From: Kibdelosporangium sp040675465
GTDB taxonomy: Bacteria > Actinomycetota > Actinomycetes > Mycobacteriales > Pseudonocardiaceae
DNA length: 64,000 bases
Reading direction: 5' to 3'
Assembly: GCF_040675465.1 (NCBI RefSeq)
Contig: NZ_JBFAPA010000007.1
Coordinates: 186,001-250,000, forward strand
The position numbers and the translations under genes were made by a program. Positions 7,752 through 15,170 of the stretch are shown piece by piece. The number at the start of each line of letters is the position of its first letter. Positions within the stretch are counted from its first letter, which is position 1. Under the pieces are notes generated by a model. That model had not been told where the DNA came from and made no database searches. It saw only the letters and a list, made by a program, of their open reading frames with translations.

Positions 7752-8506
7752 AGGCGCTCGCCGACTACGACCGGTTGCTGGACGCCCTCGAGATCGAAGC
7801 CACCGTACTGGCGGAGACGGTCGACGGGGCACGGGAGGAGTTGAGGGTTCCGCAGGCTCCAGGCCTGACCGTCGGGGAAACGGCCAGGCACGTGGGCAGC
7901 GTGTACCGGATGGTGCTGGAGTGGATGCGCACCGGCGACTCGCCACGGACCTGGCAGCGGGAGCCGGGACCGTTCCAGTCGTTGCGGGACTTCGTGGTCA
8001 GCGGGGCACGTGCGCTGGTCGACGAGCTCGCCCGGCACGACCCCCAGGATCCGTGCGCGACCTGGTGGGCCGCGGACTCCACCTATGGGTTCTGGCGCAG
8101 GCGAATGGCACACGAGACGGTGATCCACCGCGGTGACGTCCAGGCGGCGGTGGGTGACCCGGTCGGCGTCATCGACGACGACATCGCGATAGACGGCGTG
8201 GACGAGATCCTGACCCTCTGGCTGGCCCACCGGCTGACCGTGCAAGGGGTCTTCGGGACAAGGGATTTCTCCGTGGCCGTGACGACATCCACCAAGTCAT
8301 GGCTGGTCCGCGTGACCACGGGCGGCATCGCCGCCTGGCGGACCACCTTGGGAGAGACGGAAAGAGCGAACGGGGTGGTGACCGGCAGCCCGGCCAGGGT
8401 CTACCGATGGCTGTGGGGCCGGCTGCCGGACACGGCGGTCAACCGTGACAAGGACCTCGACGCGATCAACCAGATGTGGGCGCTGCTGCGCATGGCGACC
8501 CGCTGA
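7748..8506 (+). CDS. Maleylpyruvate-isomerase/DinB-family mycothiol-dependent protein
   Basis: 252 residues from a GTG whose G-T-G-A overlaps the HEPN stop. The N-terminal half carries the DinB/MDMPI four-helix pattern, including GETARHVGSVYRM (first His ligand) and RRRMAHETVIHRGDVQAAVG (His and Asp/Glu positions of the metal site). The C-terminal half is the SCP2-like domain found in mycothiol-dependent maleylpyruvate isomerase relatives. These use mycothiol as thiol cofactor for isomerisation or detoxification; the substrate here is not known. Cotranscription with the LexA-controlled HEPN gene suggests a thiol-transferase role in DNA-damage stress. A 15-bp hairpin follows directly. Confidence 0.82.
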   Translation: MKALADYDRLLDALEIEATVLAETVDGAREELRVPQAPGLTVGETARHVGSVYRMVLEWMRTGDSPRTWQREPGPFQSLRDFVVSGARALVDELARHDPQDPCATWWAADSTYGFWRRRMAHETVIHRGDVQAAVGDPVGVIDDDIAIDGVDEILTLWLAHRLTVQGVFGTRDFSVAVTTSTKSWLVRVTTGGIAAWRTTLGETERANGVVTGSPARVYRWLWGRLPDTAVNRDKDLDAINQMWALLRMATR

Positions 8507-8540
8507 AATCGAAGGGCCACGGCTTGTGGCCCTTCGATTT
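8506..8540 (+). terminator. Rho-independent terminator
   Basis: A perfect 15-bp inverted repeat (AAATCGAAGGGCCAC / GTGGCCCTTCGATTT) with a GGCTT loop starts at the last base of the MDMPI stop codon and ends in a short T run. This is one of the clearest terminators in the window. Confidence 0.9.
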
Positions 8541-8641
8541 TCCCCCGACTGTGCGAAAAGCTCCAGGTCAAGCCGTTGCGGCACGGCACATTCCGGTTTT
8601 TTCGCTCGGAAACTGTCGGTGCCCGGCGCTAGCGTGCGTTC

Positions 8642-9367
8642 ATGGCCACAAGACTGGAGAACATCGTCATCGCCACCTCGGACCAGGCCGAGCTCGCGCG
8701 GTTCTACTCGGAGCTGCTGGGGTGGCAGCTCATCGAGTCGCCCGAGGAGATCGACGTGCGGGCGCCCGAGTCGCAGGGCTGGTTGCTGGACCTGGTGTTC
8801 GAGCCGGTCACCGAGCCGAAGACCGGCAAGAACCGGCTGCATCTCGACCTGGCCAGCTCGTCCGCCGAGGACCAGGCGGCGATCATCCAGCGCGCCAAGG
8901 ACCTCGGCGCCTGGTCTGTGGACATCGGACAGGGCGACGTGCCCTGGGAGGTGATGGCCGACCCCCACGGCAATGAGTTCTGCGTCCTCGAACCCCGCGA
9001 CATCTACCGGGACACGGGCGCCCTGGCCGCGATCGTCGTCGACGCCGCAGACCCTCACACCCTCGCGGGATTCTGGACCGAGGCCGCCGGCTGGCCGGTG
9101 GGCAAGGACTACGGCGACGCCGTCGGCCTGGCCCCACCCAACGGCAAAGGCCCCTGGCTCGAGTTCGTCCCGAACACCACCCCGAAAACCGGCCAGAACC
9201 GCCTCCACCTCGACATCCGCCCGATCCCAGGAGAAACCAAAGCGGCCAACGTAACCAGACTGACAGCCCTGGGTGCCCACCCCATCGACATCGGCCAAGG
9301 CGACGTGCCCTGGGAGGTGATGGCCGACCCAGAGAACAACGAGTTCTGCGTCCTCAACCGCGCCTAA
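8642..9367 (+). CDS. Two-domain VOC (glyoxalase/bleomycin-resistance) family protein
   Basis: 241 residues made of two homologous VOC modules (about 1-118 and 125-241). Each has a KTGxNRLHLD strand and ends with an almost identical block (IDIGQGDVPWEVMADP followed by NEFCVL), so the gene is an internal duplication. The fold binds a divalent metal between paired beta-alpha-beta-beta-beta units and is used for isomerases, dioxygenases or drug sequestration; the ligand here is unknown. It is monocistronic with hairpins on both sides. The second half uses more C-rich codons than the first. Confidence 0.85.
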   Translation: MATRLENIVIATSDQAELARFYSELLGWQLIESPEEIDVRAPESQGWLLDLVFEPVTEPKTGKNRLHLDLASSSAEDQAAIIQRAKDLGAWSVDIGQGDVPWEVMADPHGNEFCVLEPRDIYRDTGALAAIVVDAADPHTLAGFWTEAAGWPVGKDYGDAVGLAPPNGKGPWLEFVPNTTPKTGQNRLHLDIRPIPGETKAANVTRLTALGAHPIDIGQGDVPWEVMADPENNEFCVLNRA

Positions 9368-9443
9368 CAAAACCCACCGCCACACCCACGCCACCGCGCC
9401 CGGTACCCATCCCTCCGCTTGCTGACGCATCCCATGCACAGCA

Positions 9444-9483
9444 AGCAACAGAGGCGGCGCCTGCCTGCTCCGCCTCTGTTGCT
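9444..9483 (+). terminator. Hairpin terminator after the VOC gene
   Basis: Perfect 14-bp inverted repeat AGCAACAGAGGCGG / CCGCCTCTGTTGCT with a 12-base loop, about 75 bases after the VOC stop codon. Confidence 0.75.
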
Positions 9484-10784
9484 TCGACCGTGTTTGATGG
9501 GTCTCAGGTCCGCGACGGCCAAGCCACGACGGGTCCTTGGCCGCCCGCTTTCAGGTGTCTGACGGATCCCGGCTGCAACAACCGGCAGAGGCGATGCCTG
9601 TCCCACCGCGTCTGCTGGCTGGGCGTCCCCGCGGATTCCGGTTGTGATGGCTGGGCCGGGGCACAAAGCTCTTGGCTTGCGCTGCTTCGGGGGTGCTGAG
9701 GCGAGCCTGCTGGATTCGGGTCGCGATGGCCAGCCCGAGGCAGGCCCCGCTTCCTCGGGTACTGAGGCGTGCGTGATGGATCGCGGTAGCCAGGACGAGG
9801 CGGCCTTTGCCCGCATCGTTTTCGGGCGTCCAGGGCCCGCCTGCTGGATTCCCGTCGCGGCAGGAGCGGGCCGGGGCAAAGCTCTTGGCTTGCCCCGCTT
9901 CGGGATACTGAGGCGTGCGTGATGGATCGCGGTTGCGGTCGCCAGGCCGAGGTGCCCCTTTGCCCGCATCGTTTTTCGGGGGCCGAGGGCCCGTCTGCTG
10001 GATTCCCATCGCGACAGGGAGGCCCGGGGCAAAGCTCTTGGCCTGTCGCACTTCGGGGTGCTCGGGCGTGCGTGATGGATCGCGGTAGCCAGGCCGAGAC
10101 GGCCTTGGCCGCATCGTTTCCGGGCGCCGAGGCCCGTCCTGCCGGACTCCCGTCGCGACAGGGCGGCTCTTGACCTGCCTCGCGTCGGGGTGCCGACGTG
10201 CCGGACGGCTCCCGGTCGTGACAGCCGGGCTGAGGCAGCTCTTGGCTCCTGCCGTTCGGGGCGATGGGACGTGCCTGGTGGATCACTGGTTGCGATGGCC
10301 GGGCCGAGACCAAGCCCTTGGCCTGCTCCGCTTCGGGCGCTGAAGCGCGCCTGGCGGATCCCGGCTGCAAGAGGCCGCCCTGCCCGGCCATTCCCGTGTA
10401 CACAGGCGTCCCCAATGGCGACAGCCAGGCCGAAACGGTCCCTGTGGCATAGCTCGGGCGGATGGCGGTCGCAACAACCCGCCAGGGCGTCGGCATGAAG
10501 GCGCACTGAAGCGACACCAGGAGGCGCCTCACTGAAGCACGCCCACAGGCGCGCAGTAAGCCGGTCGGTTCCGACCGCCCAACGATCCCAGCATCGCAGA
10601 GACCCGGCGAACGCGGCCGTGTCCCGCGATGACCACAGGTGGCGGAAAGTCTGATCGGCCAACAGGACGAGCGTCCCCTAGGTAGTCGCCTGCAGCTCGC
10701 AACTGATCCGCTACGCACTGTTGATACGGACAGTTGCCGATGCTACGCATGTGGGTGGCCAAAAAGGCCGACGCATACGTAGGA
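9484..10784. repeat. Array of degenerate long tandem repeats, no convincing gene
   Basis: About 9540-10480 consists of a dozen or so degenerate units of roughly 65-80 bases. Two unit types alternate: type A carries CAAAGCTCTTGGC (clear copies at 9664, 9877 and 10030) and ends near GCGTGCGTGATG; type B begins GATGGATCGCGGT (9775, 9921 and 10074) and runs to a CTGCTG-type end. The A+B pair gives a higher-order period of about 146-153 bases. Long open frames exist on the minus strand but encode only low-complexity, Ala/Arg/Pro/Ser-rich text that follows the DNA repeat. From 10481 to 10784 I see no gene or repeat. Confidence 0.7.
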
Positions 10785-10799
10785 TGATCCGTCGGATCA
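10785..10799. promoter_or_regulatory. Candidate operator upstream of the MFS gene
   Basis: Perfect inverted repeat TGATCC-GTC-GGATCA, 27 bases before the transporter start. The TGATC-N-GATCA form resembles operators of FCD-type GntR repressors, but no such regulator is encoded next to it. Confidence 0.4.
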
Positions 10800-10825
10800 C
10801 GTTGTAAGCGGGTTGGGACGCGAGT

Positions 10826-12013
10826 ATGGGCGCAGTGATGGTGTCCGGCAGCGGTGTGCGGACCGCGCGACGAGTGCTGGTCATCGCCGGGATCCTGTTG
10901 GTGGCGGCCAACTTACGGGGCCCGATCACCTCGGTCGGCCCGCTGCTGGAGACGATCCGGCGTGACGAGGGGCTTTCCGCGGGGCAGGCCGGCCTGCTCA
11001 GCGCGCTGCCGTTGCTGACGTTCGCGGTGTTCTCGCCGCAGGTGCCGAGGCTCGCGCGCCGCGTTGGCATGGAACGGCTGCTCTGGTTCGCGCTGGTCAT
11101 GTTGACCGTCGGGATCCTGTTGCGGTCGGTGCCGTTGCCGGGGTTGCTCTGGCTGGGCACGGTCCTGCTCGGCATGGCGATCGCCGTCGGCAACGTGTTG
11201 CTGCCCGCGTTGCTCAAGCGCGACTTCCCGGACCGGGTCGCGCAGATGACGAGCCTGTACTCCGTGACGATGGGCGTCGTCGGCGCGGTGGTCAGCGGGC
11301 TCGCGGTGCCGCTGGCGGGCACGCTCCCGGGCGGGTGGCGCACGGCGCTCGGGTGCACGGCGGGGCTGGCGCTGATCGCGCTCGCGGTGTGGCTGCCGCA
11401 AGGGTTCCGGCGGGACCAGGCCGTCGCGATGCCCGCGCGGACCGGGCGGATGCCGTTCCGCTCGCCGCTGGCGTGGCAGGTCACGGCGTTCATGGGCTTG
11501 CAGTCGTTCGGGTTCTACATCGTGCTCGCGTGGTTCCCGGCGATCCTGCACAGCCTGGGCCGCAGCGAGGAGACCGGCGGCTGGCTGCTGCTCGTCCTGC
11601 AGGTGCTGGGCGTGCTGATGAGCGCGGTCACCCCGTTGGTGGCCAACAAGCTGCCCGACCAGCGTCTGCTGGCGGCCGGCGGCTCGATGCTGAGTTTCGC
11701 CGGGTACCTGGGTCTGATCCTCGCGCCCGGCCTCGCGGTGCTCTGGGTGATCATCGTCGGCCTGGCCAGCGGGCTCTGCTTCGTACTGGCACTGTTCTTC
11801 TTCACGCTGCGCTCGGCCGACTCGTTCGCCGCCGCGGCCCTGTCCGGCATGGCGCAGTCCGTCGGCTACTTGTTCGCCACCTTGGGACCGGTCGTGTTCG
11901 GCGCCCTGCATGACGCGACCAACACCTGGACCGCGCCGATGACCATGCTGCTCGTGGCCGCGTTTGTGCAAGCGTGCTGCGGCCTCGGCGCCGGTCGCAA
12001 CCTCACGGTCTAA
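10826..12013 (+). CDS. CynX/NimT-family MFS transporter
   Basis: 395 residues with about 12 hydrophobic helices. The N-terminal VLLVAANLRGPITSVGPLL segment (about residues 22-42) is the hallmark of the CynX/NimT branch of the major facilitator superfamily, whose members include the cyanate transporter-like CynX and nitroimidazole exporter NimT. It should sit in the plasma membrane and move a small solute by proton coupling; the substrate is not inferable. It is monocistronic, and ends 87 bases before an unrelated ArsR gene with its own operator. Confidence 0.88.
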   Translation: MGAVMVSGSGVRTARRVLVIAGILLVAANLRGPITSVGPLLETIRRDEGLSAGQAGLLSALPLLTFAVFSPQVPRLARRVGMERLLWFALVMLTVGILLRSVPLPGLLWLGTVLLGMAIAVGNVLLPALLKRDFPDRVAQMTSLYSVTMGVVGAVVSGLAVPLAGTLPGGWRTALGCTAGLALIALAVWLPQGFRRDQAVAMPARTGRMPFRSPLAWQVTAFMGLQSFGFYIVLAWFPAILHSLGRSEETGGWLLLVLQVLGVLMSAVTPLVANKLPDQRLLAAGGSMLSFAGYLGLILAPGLAVLWVIIVGLASGLCFVLALFFFTLRSADSFAAAALSGMAQSVGYLFATLGPVVFGALHDATNTWTAPMTMLLVAAFVQACCGLGAGRNLTV

Positions 12014-12053
12014 GCCTGCGAATGCCTCTCGGCAGTCGTTGTCGCTGTTATCT

Positions 12054-12085
12054 ACAACCATATGGTTGTGAAACTGTTTGGTTGT
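12054..12085. promoter_or_regulatory. ArsR operator
   Basis: A perfect 16-base palindrome ACAACCATATGGTTGT (12054-12069) is followed by an additional GGTTGT half-site (12080-12085), 16 bases before the ArsR start codon. The position and symmetry fit autoregulation of the arsR-SRPBCC-hydrolase operon. Confidence 0.7.
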
Positions 12086-12100
12086 GGGTACGGTCTGGGC

Positions 12101-12454
12101 ATGCCAGCAGTTGTGGAAGACGAGCTGAGCCTGGTGTTCTCGGCACTCGCCGATCCGACGAGGCGCGCGATCCTGGAGCGCCTGGCCCGTGGCGACGCGA
12201 CGGTGAACGAGCTCGCCGAACCGTTCGAGATGACCCAGCAGGCGATCTCGAAACACCTCAAGGTGCTCGAACGCGCCAACCTGATCTCCCGCACGAGGAC
12301 CGCGCAGACGCGGCCGTGCGTGCTGGAGACGGTTCGTCTCGACGCGGCCGCCGGCTGGATCGAACGTCACCGCCAGGTCTGGGCCGACCGGCACGACCGG
12401 TTGAGCGCGCACCTGGCCGCCTTGCAAGCCCGCGACGAAGGACCATCCACATGA
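12101..12454 (+). CDS. ArsR-family regulator
   Basis: 117 residues. It is a winged-helix regulator of the type that precedes SRPBCC proteins: FSALADPTRRAILERL, then the recognition helix region EMTQQAISKHLKVLERANLI. No cysteine metal site is visible (one Cys in RPCVLE), so it is probably not a metal sensor. The ATG at 12101 is preferred over an upstream GTG-rich extension that would run through the palindrome. It overlaps the SRPBCC gene by ATGA. A close paralogue lies at 21859. Confidence 0.9.
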   Translation: MPAVVEDELSLVFSALADPTRRAILERLARGDATVNELAEPFEMTQQAISKHLKVLERANLISRTRTAQTRPCVLETVRLDAAAGWIERHRQVWADRHDRLSAHLAALQARDEGPST

Positions 12455-12894
12455 CCGAGACCGGTGAACTCACCTACAAGCGCGTCCACCGGGCGTCCCC
12501 GGAGTTGCTGTTCGACTGCATGACACAGCCCGAGCACCTCATCCATTTCTGGGGTCCGACCGGAACGACGACACCGCTCGACGGCATCGTCGTCGACCTG
12601 CGCCCGGGTGGCGCCTTCGAGACCACGATGGTCAACGACGCCGATGGTTCGGCGTACACAATGCGGGCCATCTATGCGGAAATCGAGCGTCCTCACCGTC
12701 TCGTGTGGATCGAGGGTGAGGTCGAGGGCGGCATGCGCACCGAGATCACGTTCACCCAACTGTCCAATGGGGACACCGAGGTCGTGACCCACCAGACCAA
12801 TGTCCCGGCCGCGTACATGAGCGCCGAGGCCAGGGCCGGGTTCGCGACCAGCCTGGACCGCTTCGAGAAGTACCTCGCCGAAATCACGGCCTGA
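12451..12894 (+). CDS. SRPBCC (AHSA1/START-like) domain protein
   Basis: 147 residues. The typical start YKRVHRASPELLFDCMTQPEHLIHFWGP, the central DLRPGGAFET strand and the C-terminal EARAGFATSLDRFEKYLAEI helix identify the activator-of-Hsp90-like SRPBCC fold, a hydrophobic ligand cavity. Start and stop are shared with neighbours (ATGA overlap with arsR, 14-base gap to the hydrolase), so the three form one operon. The ligand is unknown. The decayed gene at 22200 is a degenerate relative in the same genetic context. Confidence 0.88.
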   Translation: MTETGELTYKRVHRASPELLFDCMTQPEHLIHFWGPTGTTTPLDGIVVDLRPGGAFETTMVNDADGSAYTMRAIYAEIERPHRLVWIEGEVEGGMRTEITFTQLSNGDTEVVTHQTNVPAAYMSAEARAGFATSLDRFEKYLAEITA

Positions 12895-12908
12895 CCACTG
12901 GAGGACCA

Positions 12909-13682
12909 ATGCCTTCCGTCACCTCACCCGACGGCACCAGAATCGCTTACACCCGAACGGGTTCCGGCCCTACGCTGATCCTCGTCGACGGCGCCATGTG
13001 CTACCGCGCCGCAGGCCCGCTGCAACCACTCGCCGCCGCCCTCGAGGACAGCTTCACCGTCTACACCTACGACCGCCGTGGCCGCGGGGAGAGCACGGAC
13101 ACCCAACCGTATGCAGTTGCCCGTGAAATCGAGGATCTCCAAGCCCTCGTCGCCGAAACCGGGGGAGAGGCGTACGTCTACGGCATTTCCTCCGGCGCGG
13201 CGCTTGCCCTCGCGACAGCCGAAGTCACCCCAGCGATCACCAAACTGGCCCTCTACGAGCCACCGTTCATCGCCGCATCCGAAAACCCGGCGGCAACAAC
13301 GGAATACGCCACCCACCTGAACGAACTCCTTGCCGCGGGCCGAAAAGGCGCCGCCATCGCCCATTTCATGACCAACGTGGGCGTTCCCCAGCAAATGATC
13401 GCCACCCTCCGTACCCAACCCGCCTGGCCGGTCCTCGAAGCAATCGCCCACACCCTCGCCTACGACGCGGAGATCCTCGGCGACGGCAGGATCCCGACCC
13501 TCAACATCACGATCCCCACCCTCGTCATGTCCGGCAGCGCCAGCCCCCACACCCTCCAGCAGGCCGCCAAAGCCCTCGCCGCAACCCTCCCCACAGCCAC
13601 CCACCAATCCCTCCCCAACCAAACCCACGACGTCAACCCGCAAGTACTGACCACTCCGCTCAAAACCTTCCTCGCCCAGTAA
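12909..13682 (+). CDS. Alpha/beta hydrolase
   Basis: 257 residues. The nucleophile elbow is GISSG (about residues 96-100), the oxyanion strand region LVDGAMCYRA lies near residue 30 and the catalytic His is in NQTHDVNP close to the C-terminus; the acid is probably the Asp/Ser-rich loop after IPTLVMSGSASP. It is the third gene of the arsR operon, preceded by GGAGG. Codon usage becomes strikingly C-rich and G-poor toward the 3' end. The last 57 bases of the gene are repeated downstream (see the repeat at 13626). The substrate is unknown. Confidence 0.87.
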   Translation: MPSVTSPDGTRIAYTRTGSGPTLILVDGAMCYRAAGPLQPLAAALEDSFTVYTYDRRGRGESTDTQPYAVAREIEDLQALVAETGGEAYVYGISSGAALALATAEVTPAITKLALYEPPFIAASENPAATTEYATHLNELLAAGRKGAAIAHFMTNVGVPQQMIATLRTQPAWPVLEAIAHTLAYDAEILGDGRIPTLNITIPTLVMSGSASPHTLQQAAKALAATLPTATHQSLPNQTHDVNPQVLTTPLKTFLAQ

Positions 13683-13940
13683 CCGAAGCACCCGTCATCA
13701 CCAACACCCCAGGCCCACGACGTAAGCCCCATCGCCTCGACCATGCCCCTCAAGACCTTTCTCACGCCCTAACCGAAGCACCCGTCATCACCCACCACGC
13801 CAAGTCCACGACGTAAGCCCCATCGCCTCGACCATGCCTCCCGAGACGTTCCTCACGCCCTAACCGAAGCACCTGCCACACCGCACTCCAAACCCACGAC
13901 ATATCCCCATAAGCATCGATCGCCTCAGCAAAAGCGAGCG
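13626..13940 (+). repeat. Tandem copies of the hydrolase gene's 3' end
   Basis: The final 57-base block of the hydrolase gene (His-Asp-Val ... stop, 13626-13682) recurs at 13716-13772 and 13807-13863 with a degenerate fourth copy from about 13895, at a period of 88-91 bases. Copies 1 and 2 still read as an open tail: HDVSPIASTMPLKTFLTP-stop and HDVSPIASTMPPETFLTP-stop. The stretch 13683-14013 holds nothing else; it is C-rich and G-poor on the + strand and may also act in transcription termination. Confidence 0.85.
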
Positions 13941-14013
13941 AGATCCGGCCAGGCAAGCAAAAGGCCGGCGCCGAGAGCACATCCTCGTCACCGGCCCGCA
14001 CATCAACCCGGGG

Positions 14014-14523
14014 CTATCCCGCTTCGCCCCGCCAGAACCACTCGGAGTTCCGCGCCTGGCGCATCGCGTCCTTGCGCACTTCAGGCTCCAGCCGGTCCAG
14101 GTACAACTTCCCGTCCAAGTGATCGGTCTCGTGCTGCAGGCACCGCGCCAGCTCCTTCGTGCCGGTGACCGAGATCGGCTTGTTGTTCGCGTCGACGCCT
14201 TTGACCGTGGCCTCGGCCGCGCGTTTGGTGGGGAACCAGAGGTCGGGGACGGACAGGCAGCCCTCGGGGCCTTCCTGGATCTCGTCGGAGAGGTCGACGA
14301 GTTCGGGGTTGACCACATAACCGTGCAAACCACCGATGTTGTAGCTGAACACGCGCAGCCCCACGCCGATCTGGGGCGCCGCGAGCCCGGCTCGGCCGGG
14401 GAGCAGCACGGTGTCCATCAGATCGTCCACGAGGGACTGGAGTCTGCGGTCGAACCGGGTGACCGGGTCGGCGGGGGTGCTGAGCACCGGGTCGCCGAGG
14501 TACCTCAGCTCTCGGACGGCCAT
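14014..14523 (-). CDS. def: Peptide deformylase
   Basis: 169 residues. It removes the formyl group from nascent polypeptides at the ribosome. All three signatures are present: GLAAPQIGV (motif 1, residues 46-54), EGCLS (motif 2, 87-91, metal Cys) and HETDHLDG (motif 3, 131-138, two metal His and catalytic Glu). The start is the ATG at 14523. It overlaps the end of the upstream ArsR-type gene by 19 bases and is probably an additional, regulated deformylase rather than the def-fmt housekeeping copy, since fmt is absent. Confidence 0.93.
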   Translation of the reverse strand: MAVRELRYLGDPVLSTPADPVTRFDRRLQSLVDDLMDTVLLPGRAGLAAPQIGVGLRVFSYNIGGLHGYVVNPELVDLSDEIQEGPEGCLSVPDLWFPTKRAAEATVKGVDANNKPISVTGTKELARCLQHETDHLDGKLYLDRLEPEVRKDAMRQARNSEWFWRGEAG

Positions 14524-15005
14524 GACGTCTTCTCCTCCACTGGCAGTAATGGGAACAACCGCGTCACGGCGGCGACGGGCCGCGCGGTGGGGGTGGGTTC
14601 GCGGGTGGCGTACCGGGCGACCAGCGCGCGGATCTGGGCGGCCACCTCGCCCAGTTCCTCCGGTTCCAGGAACAGCACGGAGCTGAACGCCTCGTCGGTC
14701 ATCCACTCCTCGGGCGCCGTGTGCTTCTGCTGCAGCCAGCGCTGGTAGCCCTCGTCCTCGAGTTCACGAGCCAGCAGGCCGAGGTCCGGTCCGTCGGCGG
14801 GCACGGCGAGACGCCAGGGCCGGACGCGTCCGTCGGTCGTCCCGACCTCCTCGACGTACCCGTACCTGGCGAGCTGACGGAGATGGAAGGAGCACAGCCC
14901 AGAGCTGTACCCCAGCTGCTTGGCGGCTTCGGTCGCGGTCACGGTCTTCCGTTCGCGCAACAGGCCGAGCAGTTCGGTGCGGATCGGATGAACTGGGGGA
15001 GGCAC
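14505..15005 (-). CDS. ArsR-type winged-helix regulator
   Basis: 166 residues from a GTG at 15005. An N-terminal winged helix (HPIRTELLGLLRERKTVTATEAAKQLG, then the recognition helix SGLCSFHLRQLARYGYVEE) is followed by a helical C-terminal domain of about 90 residues without known ligands. The start is placed at the GTG because a 24-base operator palindrome ends at position 15006, immediately upstream; no clear Shine-Dalgarno is present, so the mRNA may be leaderless. The gene overlaps and presumably controls def. Confidence 0.8.
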   Translation of the reverse strand: MPPPVHPIRTELLGLLRERKTVTATEAAKQLGYSSGLCSFHLRQLARYGYVEEVGTTDGRVRPWRLAVPADGPDLGLLARELEDEGYQRWLQQKHTAPEEWMTDEAFSSVLFLEPEELGEVAAQIRALVARYATREPTPTARPVAAVTRLFPLLPVEEKTSWPSES

Positions 15006-15029
15006 TTTGCAAAGTCTACTCTTTGCAAA
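15006..15029. promoter_or_regulatory. Operator palindrome of the arsR-def operon
   Basis: Perfect inverted repeat TTTGCAAAG-N6-CTTTGCAAA directly abutting the GTG start of the ArsR-type gene. Such symmetry at the start strongly suggests autorepression. Confidence 0.75.
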
Positions 15030-15122
15030 CTCGACATCGCCAGAAAACACCGGTCAACCTGCACCGATAGGCCTAAGATATGCAATATATCTGAGGCTGG
15101 TCGGGTGATCCCGTTGAACGAT

Positions 15123-15166
15123 CATGGCTTGTGCGCGGCCCGGATGGTGACCGCGCACAGGCCATG
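15123..15166 (-). terminator. Hairpin terminator of the folE-flavoprotein operon
   Basis: 16-bp arms (CATGGCTTGTGCGCGG / CCGCGCACAGGCCATG) with a single mismatch and a 12-base loop lie 4 bases past the flavoprotein stop codon. Confidence 0.75.
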
Positions 15167-15170
15167 GGTG

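Noticed and set aside
9364..10662. 432-codon open frame on the minus strand through the 9.5-10.5 kb array
   Set aside because: Its text simply follows the DNA repeat, has no domain or ribosome site, and overlaps two other long frames of equal quality; high GC alone keeps such frames open.
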